Assembly: GCF_004016515.1 (NCBI RefSeq)
Contig: NZ_SACT01000002.1
Location: forward strand, 806,001 to 870,000
Source: Rubrivivax albus
Lineage (GTDB): Bacteria; Pseudomonadota; Gammaproteobacteria; Burkholderiales; Burkholderiaceae_C
Direction: 5' to 3'
DNA: 64,000 bases
Below the pieces are notes generated by a model that was not told where the DNA came from, did not search any database, and worked only from the letters and a program-made list of their open reading frames with translations. The position numbers and the translations under genes are program-made. Shown here one piece after another: positions 17,193-29,622 of this stretch. Position 1 is the first letter of the stretch; every line of letters starts with the position of its first letter.

Positions 17193-19166
17193 TCACCCCA
17201 ATTCCGGGATGCCGATCGAGCGCAGGTACCGGTAGGTGCCGTCGTAGAAGGCCGGGTCGCGCGTCGGGTCGTCGGGTTCGCCACGCGGCACCACGATCAC
17301 CATGCCCTGGCGTGCTCGGGTCAGCAGCACCCTGTAGGCGTTCTTGAGGTAGGCCTGTCGGTCGGGCTTGAGAATGCGCTGCCACCGGCTGCCCACGAAG
17401 GAATGATGCTGCCAGCCAGTGCCGTGACGCCGGAGGTCCGCGTCCCAGACCACCCCGACCCAATCGAGTTCCAGCCCCTGAACCTGGGACTCGGTGGCCA
17501 CGTCCTCGAGATAGAAGGACGAGCGGACGTCGTCCCGATCATCCAGAAACCAATGGACAGGATCGACCGGTGCGCGCACATCGATGGCGTGCGGTTTCAG
17601 GCGCAGCGCCTGTGACGAGACCACGAGGCCGTAGCGCTCGCTGCCCCGAGCCTGACGGCGCAGCCAGCGCCTGGCCTGTTCCACGCTGCGGGTCATCACC
17701 AGCGGAAATTGACGGGCGATCGAGCGGTAGAGGTCGGAAGCCACGTCGACCTCCAGGTCCAGCACATGGCGAACGAACGGGGACACCTGTTCGGCCCGGA
17801 ACGAGCGCATCGAAACCGGCAGGTGCAGGTCGTCGTCGAAGTGCACCACACGCTGCGCCGCCAGCACCGCGATGGCATCGGCCGCCGCGTACTCGGACTC
17901 GGTCAGTTCCGACGACAGATGCACCTGCCAATCGGGATACCTGGTCCTGATCACCTCCAGCCATTCCCCGATGCCCGCCTCACCGGTGTTGATCTCCTGG
18001 CCACCCCCGACCAGACACACGACCACAGCCCAGTCTGGGTGTCGGTCCAGGCAGGAAATCAGGAAGTCAGGCTCGGACTGCTGAAAGCCGCGGTGACCCT
18101 TCTTGCGCTGCATGAAGTCGACCGTCTTCGCCAGATTCCAGGCGCGCTGTGCTTCGTCGAAGATGGTCACATGCTCGGGCGGCGGCGTGGGATCCTTCAG
18201 TCCTTCGTCACGAAAGTGATGCACGTTCTGAATAAAGGCCTTCACGGCCTGCCGGGCCTCGCCCTTCTTCACGGCACGACCCTGGAGCCGCTCCTGCTGG
18301 ATGCGGTCCCGCGCCAAGGCTTCGGTCAGGATGGCGACCAGTGGGCCGTTGCCTGACAGGTAGACGCTGTGCAGTTCACTCGAGGCATCCTGGAATCGCG
18401 TCGCCACGTCGAGTCCAACCAGTGTCTTGCCAGCGCCTGGGACACCGGTCACGAAGCAGATCGATTTGCTCGACGAGTCACGCGACTGCCGAATGATGGC
18501 CGCGACCTTCTCCGAAGTGCAAGTCAGGTTCTTGGCGTCGGCCCCATGTCGCGCGATCTCCTGCACCGAATGACGCCGGTACAGGCTGGTCGCCGCTTCG
18601 ATGATCGTGGGCGTGGGCCGATAGCGGCCACTTTCCCAATGACCAAGGGGTGCGCTTTCTTCAACACGCTGGCCAACGAGTTGCTGCAGCAACTCCGCGA
18701 AGCGATCGGCACAGACCAGGCTAGGATCGGCCACCCCGTCCGTCGAACGGTGTTCACCTCGACGGAGTTCTCCGCTTGCACCGGTGATCACGAGCACCGG
18801 GTAGATCGTTCGGTGATGGCTGGTCTCGTGGAAGTTCTTCAGATCGAGCGCGTAGTCCCAGGTCTGTTCCACATCGGCCCGGGCAAAGGCCGTCGCATTG
18901 GTCTTGAATTCGATGACGACCACCGCGCCATTCAGGAGCAGGACCGCATCGATCCGTTTGCCAAGCCGCGGCACCACGAACTCCAGGAGGAGTTCACCCG
19001 AAGGAAAGGCGGGCAGGGTCTCGCGCAGGAGCCGAATCTCCTCCAGCCACGCGTTGCGCTGGGCGATATCGACGGCAAACGTGCTCGCCGCCGTCAGCGC
19101 ACCTAGGACGCTGTCCTCATCGCTTGCCAGGTATTCGCCGATGGAGTTGGCGTAATAGGCGCGCAT
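17193..19166 (-). CDS. DUF2075 nuclease-helicase (PD-(D/E)XK plus P-loop ATPase)
   Basis: The 657-residue protein starts at ATG 19166 (MRAYYANSI, typical of the family); a GTG at 19184 overlapping the gyrB stop is an alternative. Residues 71-90 hold a nuclease-like core: Asp73 and the E-F-K triad at 86-88 (RIDAVLLLNG then VVVIEFKTN). Walker A GVPGAGKT is at 241-248, Walker B appears as HVTIFDEAQRAW, and late helicase motifs include NAYRVLLTRARQGM. DUF2075 proteins are Schlafen-related DNA/RNA helicases often found in defence or mobile regions. Its position behind gyrB and its lower GC codon choice suggest acquired cargo, paired with fic. Function is inferred from domains only. Confidence 0.85.
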   Translation of the reverse strand: MRAYYANSIGEYLASDEDSVLGALTAASTFAVDIAQRNAWLEEIRLLRETLPAFPSGELLLEFVVPRLGKRIDAVLLLNGAVVVIEFKTNATAFARADVEQTWDYALDLKNFHETSHHRTIYPVLVITGASGELRRGEHRSTDGVADPSLVCADRFAELLQQLVGQRVEESAPLGHWESGRYRPTPTIIEAATSLYRRHSVQEIARHGADAKNLTCTSEKVAAIIRQSRDSSSKSICFVTGVPGAGKTLVGLDVATRFQDASSELHSVYLSGNGPLVAILTEALARDRIQQERLQGRAVKKGEARQAVKAFIQNVHHFRDEGLKDPTPPPEHVTIFDEAQRAWNLAKTVDFMQRKKGHRGFQQSEPDFLISCLDRHPDWAVVVCLVGGGQEINTGEAGIGEWLEVIRTRYPDWQVHLSSELTESEYAAADAIAVLAAQRVVHFDDDLHLPVSMRSFRAEQVSPFVRHVLDLEVDVASDLYRSIARQFPLVMTRSVEQARRWLRRQARGSERYGLVVSSQALRLKPHAIDVRAPVDPVHWFLDDRDDVRSSFYLEDVATESQVQGLELDWVGVVWDADLRRHGTGWQHHSFVGSRWQRILKPDRQAYLKNAYRVLLTRARQGMVIVVPRGEPDDPTRDPAFYDGTYRYLRSIGIPELG

Positions 19167-19180
19167 GAGGCAGTCCCGGA

Positions 19181-22868
<3,688 letters not shown>

Positions 22869-23211
22869 GTCTTTACCTTTTTAAGCCTGGTAGCCGTAGT
22901 AGGCCCCGGCCTGGGCTGTGAACAACGCTATTTTCGCCTGATTGATCAAGGCTTTAGTCGGGCACGAACCCTGTGGGTGGGAACAGGGATGGCGGCGTCG
23001 CGGATTGGGGACAAAACCGGGGTGCGGGCAGGGGCTGTGGACAAGGGCGCGGTTGTTCGGGAGATGTGCACAGGGTTGTGAAGGTGTCTGTTGTTCGGCA
23101 CGGCACCCTACGCCCTCGCAGCGCTCGGGCGGTTCGCTCACGGCCCGGCAAGCATGCCAGGCCGGTTCCACAGGCGAACGGGTCCGCGCAGGCGGACCTG
23201 TACGTCCTGCC
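22869..23211. other. dnaA-dnaN intergenic region, candidate oriC or part of it
   Basis: This gene-free 343 bp holds an AT-richer patch (about 22920-22960, including CTATTTTCGCCTGATTGATC) and two same-direction degenerate DnaA boxes of form TGTGRACAA: TGTGAACAA at 22917-22925 and TGTGGACAA at 23036-23044, the second one mismatch from consensus. The rest is a likely leader and promoter for dnaN. Whether this is the origin or the rpmH side is cannot be settled by eye. Confidence 0.4.
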
Positions 23212-24639
23212 TCACCCCTTGAGCGTCTGTTCCAGCACGTGCAGCTGCTGGTTCAGTTCGCTGTTCTTCTGCCGTTCGCCGCCGATCTTGCGCACCGCGT
23301 GCAGCACCGTGGTGTGGTCGCGGCCGCCGAAGAGCTCGCCGATCTCGGGCAGGCTCTTCTGCGTCATCTCCTTGGCCAGGAACATGGCGATCTGGCGCGG
23401 GCGGGCGATCGAGGCCGGGCGCTTCTTGCTGTACATGTCGGCGACCTTGATCTTGTAGAAGTCGGCCACCGTCTTCTGGATGTTCTCGACGCTGATCTGC
23501 CGGTTCTGGATCGACAGCAGGTCCTTCAGCGCCTCGCGGGCCAGCGCGATGTTCACGTCCTTGTGCGTGAAGCGCGCGTAGGCCAGCACCTTGCGCAGTG
23601 CACCCTCGAGCTCACGCACGTTGGCGCGCACGTTCTTGGCCACGAAGAAGGCCACGTCCTCGGGCATCTCCACGCCGTCCACGCGCGCCTTCTGGATCAG
23701 GATGGCCACCCGCATCTCCAGCTCCGGCGGCTCGATGGCCACCGTCAGGCCGGCGTCGAAGCGGCTGGTGAGACGTTCGTCGATGTCGACCAGGCCCTTG
23801 GGGTAGGTGTCGCTGGTCATGATGATGTGCGCGCGCTTGGCCAGCAGCGCCTCGAAGGCGTTGAAGAACTCCTCCTGGGTGCGCTCCTTGCCGGCGAAGA
23901 ACTGCACGTCGTCGATCAGCAGCAGGTCGAGCTGGTGGTACTTGGCCTTGAGCTCGTCGAAGGTCTTGCGCTGGTAGTTGCGCACCACGTCGCTGATGAA
24001 CTGCTCGGCGTGCAGGTACAGCACGCGGGCGTCGGGGCGGTCCTTCAGCAGGGCGTTGCCCACGGCGTGCACCAGGTGGGTCTTGCCTAGGCCCACGCCG
24101 CCGTAGATGAACAGCGGGTTGTACATGGCGCCCGGCGCACCGGCTACGTGCAGTGCGGCGGTGCGCGCCATCTGGTTGGCGCGGCCGGCCACGAGGGTGT
24201 CGAAGGTCAGCGCCGGGTTGAGCTTGTGGCGGCTGGCCGCCGGGGGAGGCGTGGCGGTGCCGTCGGCTGCTGCGGCCAACGTGGCAATGCTGGTGGCTGC
24301 GCTCGCCGCCACCAGGCCCGGCGCCGCGTCATGGGCCGGCGACGTGCTCGCCGCGGGGCCCGGGCGCACGGGGGGCAGCTCACGCGGCGCCAGTTGCAGG
24401 TCCAGCCGCACCGGCAGGCCGGCCAAGTCGCTGAGCACGGTTTCGATGCGGCCGGCGTACTGGCTGCGGATCCAGTCGAGCTTGAAGCGGTTGGGCACGC
24501 GCAGCGCCACCCGCATCGTGTCGTCGTCCTGCGGCAGCACTTCGGCCGGGGGCAACGGGCGGATCCAGGTGTTGAACTGCTGTTCAGGCAGTTCGCTCGC
24601 GAGGCGCTCGCAGCCACGCTGCCATAAGTCGGGCGTCAT
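23212..24639 (-). CDS. dnaA: Chromosomal replication initiator DnaA
   Basis: From ATG 24639 the protein has 475 residues. Domain I begins [22 protein letters not shown]; an Ala/Pro-rich linker (about 90-138) is domain II. The AAA+ domain has Walker A at 180-187 (GGVGLGKT) and Walker [22 protein letters not shown]. The DNA-binding domain IV ends with [18 protein letters not shown], the DnaA-box recognition signature. A longer frame starting at 24717 is rejected because it lacks homology before MTPDLW. The perfect DnaA box at 24710-24718 upstream suggests autoregulation. Confidence 0.98.
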   Translation of the reverse strand: MTPDLWQRGCERLASELPEQQFNTWIRPLPPAEVLPQDDDTMRVALRVPNRFKLDWIRSQYAGRIETVLSDLAGLPVRLDLQLAPRELPPVRPGPAASTSPAHDAAPGLVAASAATSIATLAAAADGTATPPPAASRHKLNPALTFDTLVAGRANQMARTAALHVAGAPGAMYNPLFIYGGVGLGKTHLVHAVGNALLKDRPDARVLYLHAEQFISDVVRNYQRKTFDELKAKYHQLDLLLIDDVQFFAGKERTQEEFFNAFEALLAKRAHIIMTSDTYPKGLVDIDERLTSRFDAGLTVAIEPPELEMRVAILIQKARVDGVEMPEDVAFFVAKNVRANVRELEGALRKVLAYARFTHKDVNIALAREALKDLLSIQNRQISVENIQKTVADFYKIKVADMYSKKRPASIARPRQIAMFLAKEMTQKSLPEIGELFGGRDHTTVLHAVRKIGGERQKNSELNQQLHVLEQTLKG

Positions 24640-24709
24640 ACCGGTGGGGTGTGGAAATCTTCTTGTCTCGGCGCCGCGCAGGGGGGTCCTGACGCTGCGG
24701 GGAGGGCAG

Positions 24710-24718
24710 TTATCCACA
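24710..24718 (+). promoter_or_regulatory. Perfect DnaA box TTATCCACA upstream of dnaA
   Basis: Exact match to the consensus DnaA-binding nonamer, 70 bp upstream of the dnaA start. In such a GC-rich genome a chance match is unlikely. It probably serves dnaA autoregulation and/or origin function. Confidence 0.8.
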
Positions 24719-24772
24719 ATGTCGCGCCAATGGTCAAGCCCTGCGCATCACCGCAGGTTGTGGTGCAAGTCT

Positions 24773-24801
24773 TTGACCGGAAAAGGCTTTTCTGCTCTAA
24801 T
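24773..24801 (+). promoter_or_regulatory. Sigma70-type promoter for rpmH-rnpA operon
   Basis: TTGACC (24773-24778) and TCTAAT (24796-24801) are separated by exactly 17 bp, each matching consensus at five of six positions. It faces rpmH, whose start is 340 bp further on, so the transcript would carry a long leader. Confidence 0.7.
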
Positions 24802-24878
24802 GAAGGGTTCCCCGGATCCGGAAAAATGCGGGGGCGGCACGTGAATGTGCCGATCTGGCAACGGCCGTGCGCTCGCGC

Positions 24879-24900
24879 GGCCCGCCCTTCGAGGCGGGCC
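24879..24900 (+). other. Hairpin in rpmH leader
   Basis: GGCCCGCC (24879-24886), loop CTTCGA, GGCGGGCC (24893-24900). It is a perfect 8-bp stem in the leader of the rpmH operon, without a following T-run. It may be an attenuator or a stable leader structure. Confidence 0.45.
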
Positions 24901-25140
24901 CCTGCAGGTGCCGGTGCGCCAGGGTGCCGGGGATGCCGAATCCACAGGGGCTGTGTCCAGGGTGGTCGTTGCAGGCCCGTTCCCCTGCGCGTGCCGAGGG
25001 CACATCAGGCAGGTCGGCATCCACCCATCCGCCCCAAGGCATGTTCCCGGTTCGACCTGTGCCTGGCCACCCGCCCGGCCTGGGCTTTTTCGCAGCCTCC
25101 GGCGCCAGGTGACGGCGCCATCACCGTCCAGGACTTCATC

Positions 25141-25272
25141 ATGAAGCGCACCTACCAGCCTTCCAAGACCCGCCGCGCGCGCACCCACGGTTTCCTCGTC
25201 CGCATGAAGACGCGCGGCGGCCGTGCGGTGATCAAGGCGCGACGCGCCAAGGGCCGCAAGCGCCTGGCCTGA
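25141..25272 (+). CDS. rpmH: 50S ribosomal protein L34
   Basis: The 43-residue basic protein begins [18 protein letters not shown] and ends [10 protein letters not shown], the invariant L34 pattern at nearly the usual length of 44. It is part of the large ribosomal subunit. It starts the conserved rpmH-rnpA-yidD-yidC-mnmE operon. Confidence 0.98.
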   Translation: MKRTYQPSKTRRARTHGFLVRMKTRGGRAVIKARRAKGRKRLA

Positions 25273-25310
25273 GCGGCGACATCGGTGGCAGGCTGCCATC
25301 GCCGGCCGCG

Positions 25311-25805
25311 ATGATCGGGCGCCTTGTGCACAGCGCCGATTTCCAACGCCTGCTGTCCACGCCGCCCTGGTCGCGGAGTGCCCACTTCGCCGTGCATCAC
25401 CTGCCGGCGGCGCCGTCACGCCCCCGTCCTGCTGGAAAGCAGGCTGCCCGGCAAGAGTTATCCACAGACGACGTGAACAAGTCACCGCAACCTGTGGATG
25501 ACTTGAGCGGGCGGTTCTGGCTGGGTGCCGTGCTCCCCAAGCGTCTGGCTCGACGGGCGGTCACACGCAACCTGTTGCGGCGGCAGATCCGCGCGGCGCT
25601 GCAGCGGCACGCCGGGTCGCTGCCCGGTGGCCTGTGGGTGGTGCGGCTGCGCAGCGGCTTTGCGCGCAGCGACTTCGTGTCCGCGGCGTCGGAAGTGCTG
25701 CGTGCGGCTGCCCGCGGCGAACTGGATGCTGCCCTCGGGACGGCAGGGCGGAGCGCGTCACGACCGGATCGCGGCGCCCGCGCCACCGGAGGGCATGCGC
25801 CGTGA
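25311..25805 (+). CDS. rnpA: Ribonuclease P protein component
   Basis: The 164-residue protein binds the RNase P RNA and helps tRNA 5' maturation. The conserved RNR motif region is LPKRLARRAVTRNLLRRQIRAAL (about 77-99), preceded by FWLGAV. Residues 33-70 form an insertion between the first strand and the core. It includes codons TTA-TCC-ACA (L50-S51-T52), which exactly spell a DnaA box. TTA is a very rare leucine codon in this GC-rich window. The start ATG 25311 is 38 bp after rpmH. Confidence 0.93.
   Translation: MIGRLVHSADFQRLLSTPPWSRSAHFAVHHLPAAPSRPRPAGKQAARQELSTDDVNKSPQPVDDLSGRFWLGAVLPKRLARRAVTRNLLRRQIRAALQRHAGSLPGGLWVVRLRSGFARSDFVSAASEVLRAAARGELDAALGTAGRSASRPDRGARATGGHAP
25458..25501. 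promoter_or_regulatory. DnaA boxes embedded in rnpA
   Basis: TTATCCACA at 25458-25466 is a perfect box; TGTGGATGA at 25493-25501 is an opposite-strand box with one mismatch. Both lie in the non-conserved insertion of RnpA, 26 bp apart. The first uses the rare TTA codon, which suggests the DNA site itself is selected. Confidence 0.6.
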
Positions 25806-26125
25806 CCACCCTTTGGCGCCGCATGGGCCAATGGCCCCGCCAGCTGATGATCGGCATCGTGCTGGCCTACCGCTACCTGCTCAAGCCCTGGCTGGGCAAC
25901 GCTTGCCGCTTCGAACCCAGTTGCTCACAGTACGCGCTGGACGCGCTGCGCCGCCACGGTGCCGTGGCTGGTGGCAGCCTGGCCGCGGGCCGCCTGCTGC
26001 GCTGCCACCCCTGGTGTGACGGCGGTCTGGACCATGTGCCCGCGCGCGCGCCCGGCCTCTTCACGCGCCTGGGCCTGGGCGCCGACCCCGACTCTCCCGA
26101 CTTCTCGCATCGGACTCCTTCATGA
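25802..26125 (+). CDS. yidD: Membrane protein insertion efficiency factor YidD
   Basis: GTG 25802 overlaps the rnpA stop and gives 107 residues; ATG 25823 is an alternative start. The family core is visible: YRYLLKPWLGNACRFEPSC then SQYALDALRRHGAVAGGSLAAGRLLRCHPWCDGGLDHVP, with the conserved cysteines. YidD is a small inner-membrane-associated protein thought to help YidC insertion. Its stop overlaps the yidC start (ATGA). Confidence 0.93.
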   Translation: MTTLWRRMGQWPRQLMIGIVLAYRYLLKPWLGNACRFEPSCSQYALDALRRHGAVAGGSLAAGRLLRCHPWCDGGLDHVPARAPGLFTRLGLGADPDSPDFSHRTPS

Positions 26126-27801
26126 CCGACATTCGCCGCACCCTGCTGTGGGTGGTCTTCACGATGTCGCTCGTCCTGCTCTGGGACGCGTGGAACAAGC
26201 ACACCGGCCAGCCGACGATCTTCGGCATGCCCAAGGCCCGGCCCGCAGCGTCGGCGCCGGGCACCGCCCCGGGCGCCACGGCGGCCAGCGGCGTGCCGGC
26301 GGCCATTGCCACCACCGCGGGCACCGCCGCAGCCGCGGGTGTGCCGGCTGCTCCCGCTGCACCAGCAGCCGAGACGGTGACGGTGGAGACGGACGTGGTG
26401 CGCGCCACGCTGGACAGCCGCGGCGGCACGCTGGTGGGGCTGGAACTGCTGAAGTACGCCGACCAGAACGACGCCACCCGTCAGGTCAAGCTGCTCGACC
26501 AGAGCGCCACCCGCGTGTACCTGGCGCAGACCGGCCTGATCGCGCAGACCAACGGCGTCAGCCTGCCCAACCACCTGACGCCGATGCGCGTGCTGCCGGG
26601 CGAGCGCCGGCTGGGCGACAAGGCCACGGAAGTGAGCGTCAGCTTCGAGAGCACGACGCCCGAGGGTCTGACGCTGCGCAAGACGCTGCGCTTCCCGCGC
26701 GGTGCCTACACCATCGGCGTCACGCACGAGGTGGTCAACGCCGGTGCGGCGGCCGTCAACCCGCAGCTCTACCTGCAGCTCACGCGTGACGGCAACAAGC
26801 CCGAGGGCGAGTCGAGCTTCTACTTCACCTTCACCGGCCCGGCGGTCTACACCGACGCCACGAAGTTCAGGAAGATCGACTTCGACGACATCGCCAAGGG
26901 CAAGGTGGACCTGCCGTCGCCGGCCACCGAAGGTTGGGCCGCCATGGTGCAGCACTACTTCACCAGCGCCTGGCTGCTGCCCGAGGGTGCGCAGCGCGAG
27001 TTCCGCACCGCCAAGGTGGCCGACAACCTGTACTCGGTGGCGCTGGTGACGCCGATGGGCGAGGTGGCGCCGGGTGCCAGCACCACGCAGTCGTCCACGC
27101 TCTACGTCGGCCCGCAGGAGGAGTACAAGCTCGCCGCGCTGGCGCCAGGCCTGGACCTGGTCAAGGACTACGGCTGGCTGACCGTGCTGTCCAAGCCGCT
27201 GTTCTGGCTGCTGACCCAGCTGCACAACCTCATCGGCAACTGGGGCTGGGCCATCGTGGCCCTGGTGGTGGTGCTGAAGATCGCCTTCTACTGGCTCAAC
27301 GCCAAGGCCTACGCGTCGATGGCCAAGATGAAGGCCATCAACCCCAAGGTGATGGAGATGCGCGAGCGGCTGAAGGACAAGCCGCAGCAGATGCAGCAGG
27401 AGATGATGCGCATCTACCGCGAGGAAAAGGTCAACCCGCTGGGCGGCTGCCTGCCCATCGTGGTGCAGATGCCGTTCTTCATCGCGCTGTACTGGGTGCT
27501 GCTGTCCAGCGTGGAGATGCGCAATGCGCCGTGGATCGGCTGGATCACCGACCTGGCGGCCATCGACCCCTACTACATCCTGCCGGTGTTGATGACCGCG
27601 TCGTCGCTGTTCCAGGTGTGGCTGAACCCGACGCCGCCGGACCCGGTGCAGGCCCGGCTGATGTGGATCATGCCGCTGGCCTTCGGCGTGATGTTCTTCT
27701 TCTTCCCGGCCGGTCTGGTGCTGTACTGGCTGACGAACAACATTTTGTCCATTGCCCAGCAGTGGTACATCAACAAGCGGCTGGGCGTGCTGGGCAAGTG
27801 A
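26122..27801 (+). CDS. yidC: Membrane protein insertase YidC
   Basis: The 559-residue insertase has an N-terminal membrane anchor (LLWVVFTMSLVLLWDAW), an Ala/Pro-rich linker (about 40-85), the large periplasmic beta domain of proteobacterial YidC (about 85-340), and the conserved five-helix insertase core from about 365 on. Core markers include GNWGWAIVALVVVLKIAFYW, the cytoplasmic helical hairpin with MKAINPKVMEMRERLKDKPQ, GGCLPIVVQMPFFIALYWVL and the last helix AGLVLYWLTNNILSIAQQW. It inserts membrane proteins with or without SecYEG. Length fits the family. Confidence 0.97.
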   Translation: MTDIRRTLLWVVFTMSLVLLWDAWNKHTGQPTIFGMPKARPAASAPGTAPGATAASGVPAAIATTAGTAAAAGVPAAPAAPAAETVTVETDVVRATLDSRGGTLVGLELLKYADQNDATRQVKLLDQSATRVYLAQTGLIAQTNGVSLPNHLTPMRVLPGERRLGDKATEVSVSFESTTPEGLTLRKTLRFPRGAYTIGVTHEVVNAGAAAVNPQLYLQLTRDGNKPEGESSFYFTFTGPAVYTDATKFRKIDFDDIAKGKVDLPSPATEGWAAMVQHYFTSAWLLPEGAQREFRTAKVADNLYSVALVTPMGEVAPGASTTQSSTLYVGPQEEYKLAALAPGLDLVKDYGWLTVLSKPLFWLLTQLHNLIGNWGWAIVALVVVLKIAFYWLNAKAYASMAKMKAINPKVMEMRERLKDKPQQMQQEMMRIYREEKVNPLGGCLPIVVQMPFFIALYWVLLSSVEMRNAPWIGWITDLAAIDPYYILPVLMTASSLFQVWLNPTPPDPVQARLMWIMPLAFGVMFFFFPAGLVLYWLTNNILSIAQQWYINKRLGVLGK

Positions 27802-28032
27802 TGGTCGGGCGGTGGCTGCCGGGGCCGATGGCCGAATGCAGGCTTAGTTCACGGCCACCGCCGTCTGTCCGCTGCCACGGGGGTTGATCCGGCCCGGCCC
27901 AGGGCCGACGATGCAGTCATGCGGGTCGACCCGGCACATGCCGGCTCAGGAGCCCGGCCCGTCGGCCACGCGGCCAGCCGGGCCTCTCCACCCGCGCCAT
28001 CTTCCGCCGGGGCGCGCCAGAATCAGGCCACC

Positions 28033-29436
28033 ATGCGCTCCGGCCCCGCCGCGCCACCGGCGCCCACCGAACCCATCGCCGCCATCGCCACCGCCCCCGG
28101 GCGCGGTGCGGTGGGCATCGTGCGCGTTTCCGGTTGGGGCCTGCAGCCGCTGATCGACGCGATGTGTGGGCGCTCGCTCACACCGCGGGTGGCGCATTAC
28201 GGGCCGTTCCAGGCCGAAGACGGCTCGGCGATCGACCAGGGCCTGGCGCTGTACTTCCCGGCACCGCACAGCTACACCGGCGAGGACGTGCTGGAACTCC
28301 AGGCCCACGGCGGCCCGGTGGTGCTGCAACTGCTGCTGGCGCGCTGCCTGGCGGTGCTGCCGGGGCTGCGGCTCGCGCGGCCGGGCGAGTTCACCGAGCG
28401 CGCCTTCCTCAACGACAAGCTCGACCTCGCCCAGGCCGAGGCGGTGGCCGACCTCATCGAGGCCGGCACCGAGGCCGCGGCCCGCAGTGCGGCGCGGGCG
28501 CTGGCCGGCGACTTCTCGCAGCGCATCGACGCGCTGGCGGGGCGCATCGTGCACCTGCGCACCCTGGTCGAGGCCACGCTGGACTTCCCGGAGGAGGAGA
28601 TCGACTTCCTGGAACAGGCCCAGGCACGGCGCCAGCTCGACGAGATCCTGGCCGCGCTGGATGCCGCCACCGCCGGCGCGCGCCAGGGCGCGCTGCTGCG
28701 CGAGGGCATGCGCGTGGTGCTGGCCGGCCAGCCCAACGTGGGCAAGAGCAGCCTGCTCAACGCACTGGCTGGCGCGGAGCTGGCCATCGTCACGCCGATC
28801 CCTGGCACTACGCGCGACCGTGTGGCCGAGACGATCCAGATCGAAGGCGTGCCGGTCCACGTGGTCGACACCGCCGGCCTGCGCGCGCACGACGAGGCGG
28901 CCGACGAGGTCGAGCGCCTGGGCATCGGCCGCAGCTGGGACGCCATCCGCGACGCCGATGCCGTGCTCTTCCTGCACGACCTGACGCGGCGTGGCGAGCT
29001 GGCCTACGAGGCGGCCGACGCGGCCATCGCCGCCGAGCTGCCGGCCGCGGCCGTGCTGCACGTGTTCAACAAGGCCGATGCGGCACCGGTCACCGCCAAC
29101 GGCCTGCCCGACGGCGCCATCGTGCTGTCGGCCCGCACCGGTGCCGGGCTGGACGCGCTGCGTGCCGACCTGCTGCGGCGGGCCGGCTGGCAGGCGGCCG
29201 CCGAGGGCGTGGCGATCGCGCGCACGCGCCACCTGCAGGCGCTGTCACGCGCCCGCGGGCATCTGGAGGTGGCGGTGACGCTGGCGTCACCGTTGGCGGC
29301 GCACCACGACGCGCCGCTGGACCTGCTGGCCGAGGAACTGCGCCTGGCGCACCGGGCGCTGGGCGAGATCACCGGTCAGTTCGGTGTCGAGGACCTGCTG
29401 GGCGAGATCTTCTCGAACTTCTGCATCGGGAAATAA
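28033..29436 (+). CDS. mnmE: tRNA modification GTPase MnmE
   Basis: ATG 28033 gives 467 residues. The N-terminal folate-binding domain starts [22 protein letters not shown]. The GTPase domain has G1 GQPNVGKSS at about 233-241, G2/G3 [12 protein letters not shown] and VVDTAG, and G4 NKAD. The C-terminus is the invariant FCIGK with the modifying cysteine. With MnmG it installs 5-carboxymethylaminomethyl groups on wobble uridine. The final codons are the target of the integrative element that follows; the protein end is intact, as expected for site-specific integration at mnmE. Confidence 0.97.
   Translation: MRSGPAAPPAPTEPIAAIATAPGRGAVGIVRVSGWGLQPLIDAMCGRSLTPRVAHYGPFQAEDGSAIDQGLALYFPAPHSYTGEDVLELQAHGGPVVLQLLLARCLAVLPGLRLARPGEFTERAFLNDKLDLAQAEAVADLIEAGTEAAARSAARALAGDFSQRIDALAGRIVHLRTLVEATLDFPEEEIDFLEQAQARRQLDEILAALDAATAGARQGALLREGMRVVLAGQPNVGKSSLLNALAGAELAIVTPIPGTTRDRVAETIQIEGVPVHVVDTAGLRAHDEAADEVERLGIGRSWDAIRDADAVLFLHDLTRRGELAYEAADAAIAAELPAAAVLHVFNKADAAPVTANGLPDGAIVLSARTGAGLDALRADLLRRAGWQAAAEGVAIARTRHLQALSRARGHLEVAVTLASPLAAHHDAPLDLLAEELRLAHRALGEITGQFGVEDLLGEIFSNFCIGK
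29421..29428 (+). other. Candidate attL core (mnmE 3' end)
   Basis: CTGCATCG within the last codons of mnmE (Phe-Cys-Ile-Gly-Lys-stop). It matches 8 bp at the right side of the element. The short length makes the pairing tentative. Confidence 0.35.
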
Positions 29437-29480
29437 CATGAGTTCCTAGGTCGTCCAACGGAATCTAGTCAACGCACACA

Positions 29481-29506
29481 AGCCGCTGTCAGACGCGGCT
29501 TTTTTG
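29481..29506 (+). terminator. Rho-independent terminator after mnmE
   Basis: AGCCGC (29481-29486), 8-nt loop, GCGGCT (29495-29500) followed by a run of Ts to 29505. It sits 45 bp past the mnmE stop and just inside the element, so it would end the rpmH-mnmE transcript before the integrase. Confidence 0.85.
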
Positions 29507-29550
29507 TTCCTACAATGTCCTAGCTGACCCAACACAAGCCTAGGCTTTTG

Positions 29551-29609
29551 GTGTCCAAGAACGTGTCCATACTGACGCTTGGACACGAAGACGCCGACAA
29601 CTTGGACAT
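29551..29609. repeat. Left-end integrase arm-type sites
   Basis: GTGTCCAAG at 29551-29559 and GTGTCCAT at 29563-29570 (12-bp step), then inverted CTTGGACAC at 29578-29586 and CTTGGACAT at 29601-29609. The same 9-mer with the same step recurs at the right end of the element. Placement just upstream of the integrase start fits arm-binding and autoregulation. Confidence 0.65.
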
Positions 29610-29622
29610 AGGAGTACGGGAA

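Larger units (their letters stand above)
24640..25140. other. dnaA-rpmH divergent intergenic region
   Basis: This 501-bp gene-free region separates dnaA from rpmH. It contains a perfect DnaA box (24710-24718), a strong sigma70 promoter facing rpmH (24773-24801), and a long GC-rich leader with a hairpin at 24879-24900. It is a second candidate for oriC, or for the regulatory part of it. I see no small coding gene with support. Confidence 0.55.

Noticed and set aside
29416..29436. Long exact att duplication of the mnmE end at the right side of the element
   Set aside because: Searched by eye over 49220-49360 and found only the 8-bp CTGCATCG; a longer match is not there.
29548..29622. Earlier start of the integrase
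   Set aside because: It would place the arm-type repeats inside coding sequence, and the DUF4102 domain begins right after GTG 29623, which has a good ribosome site.
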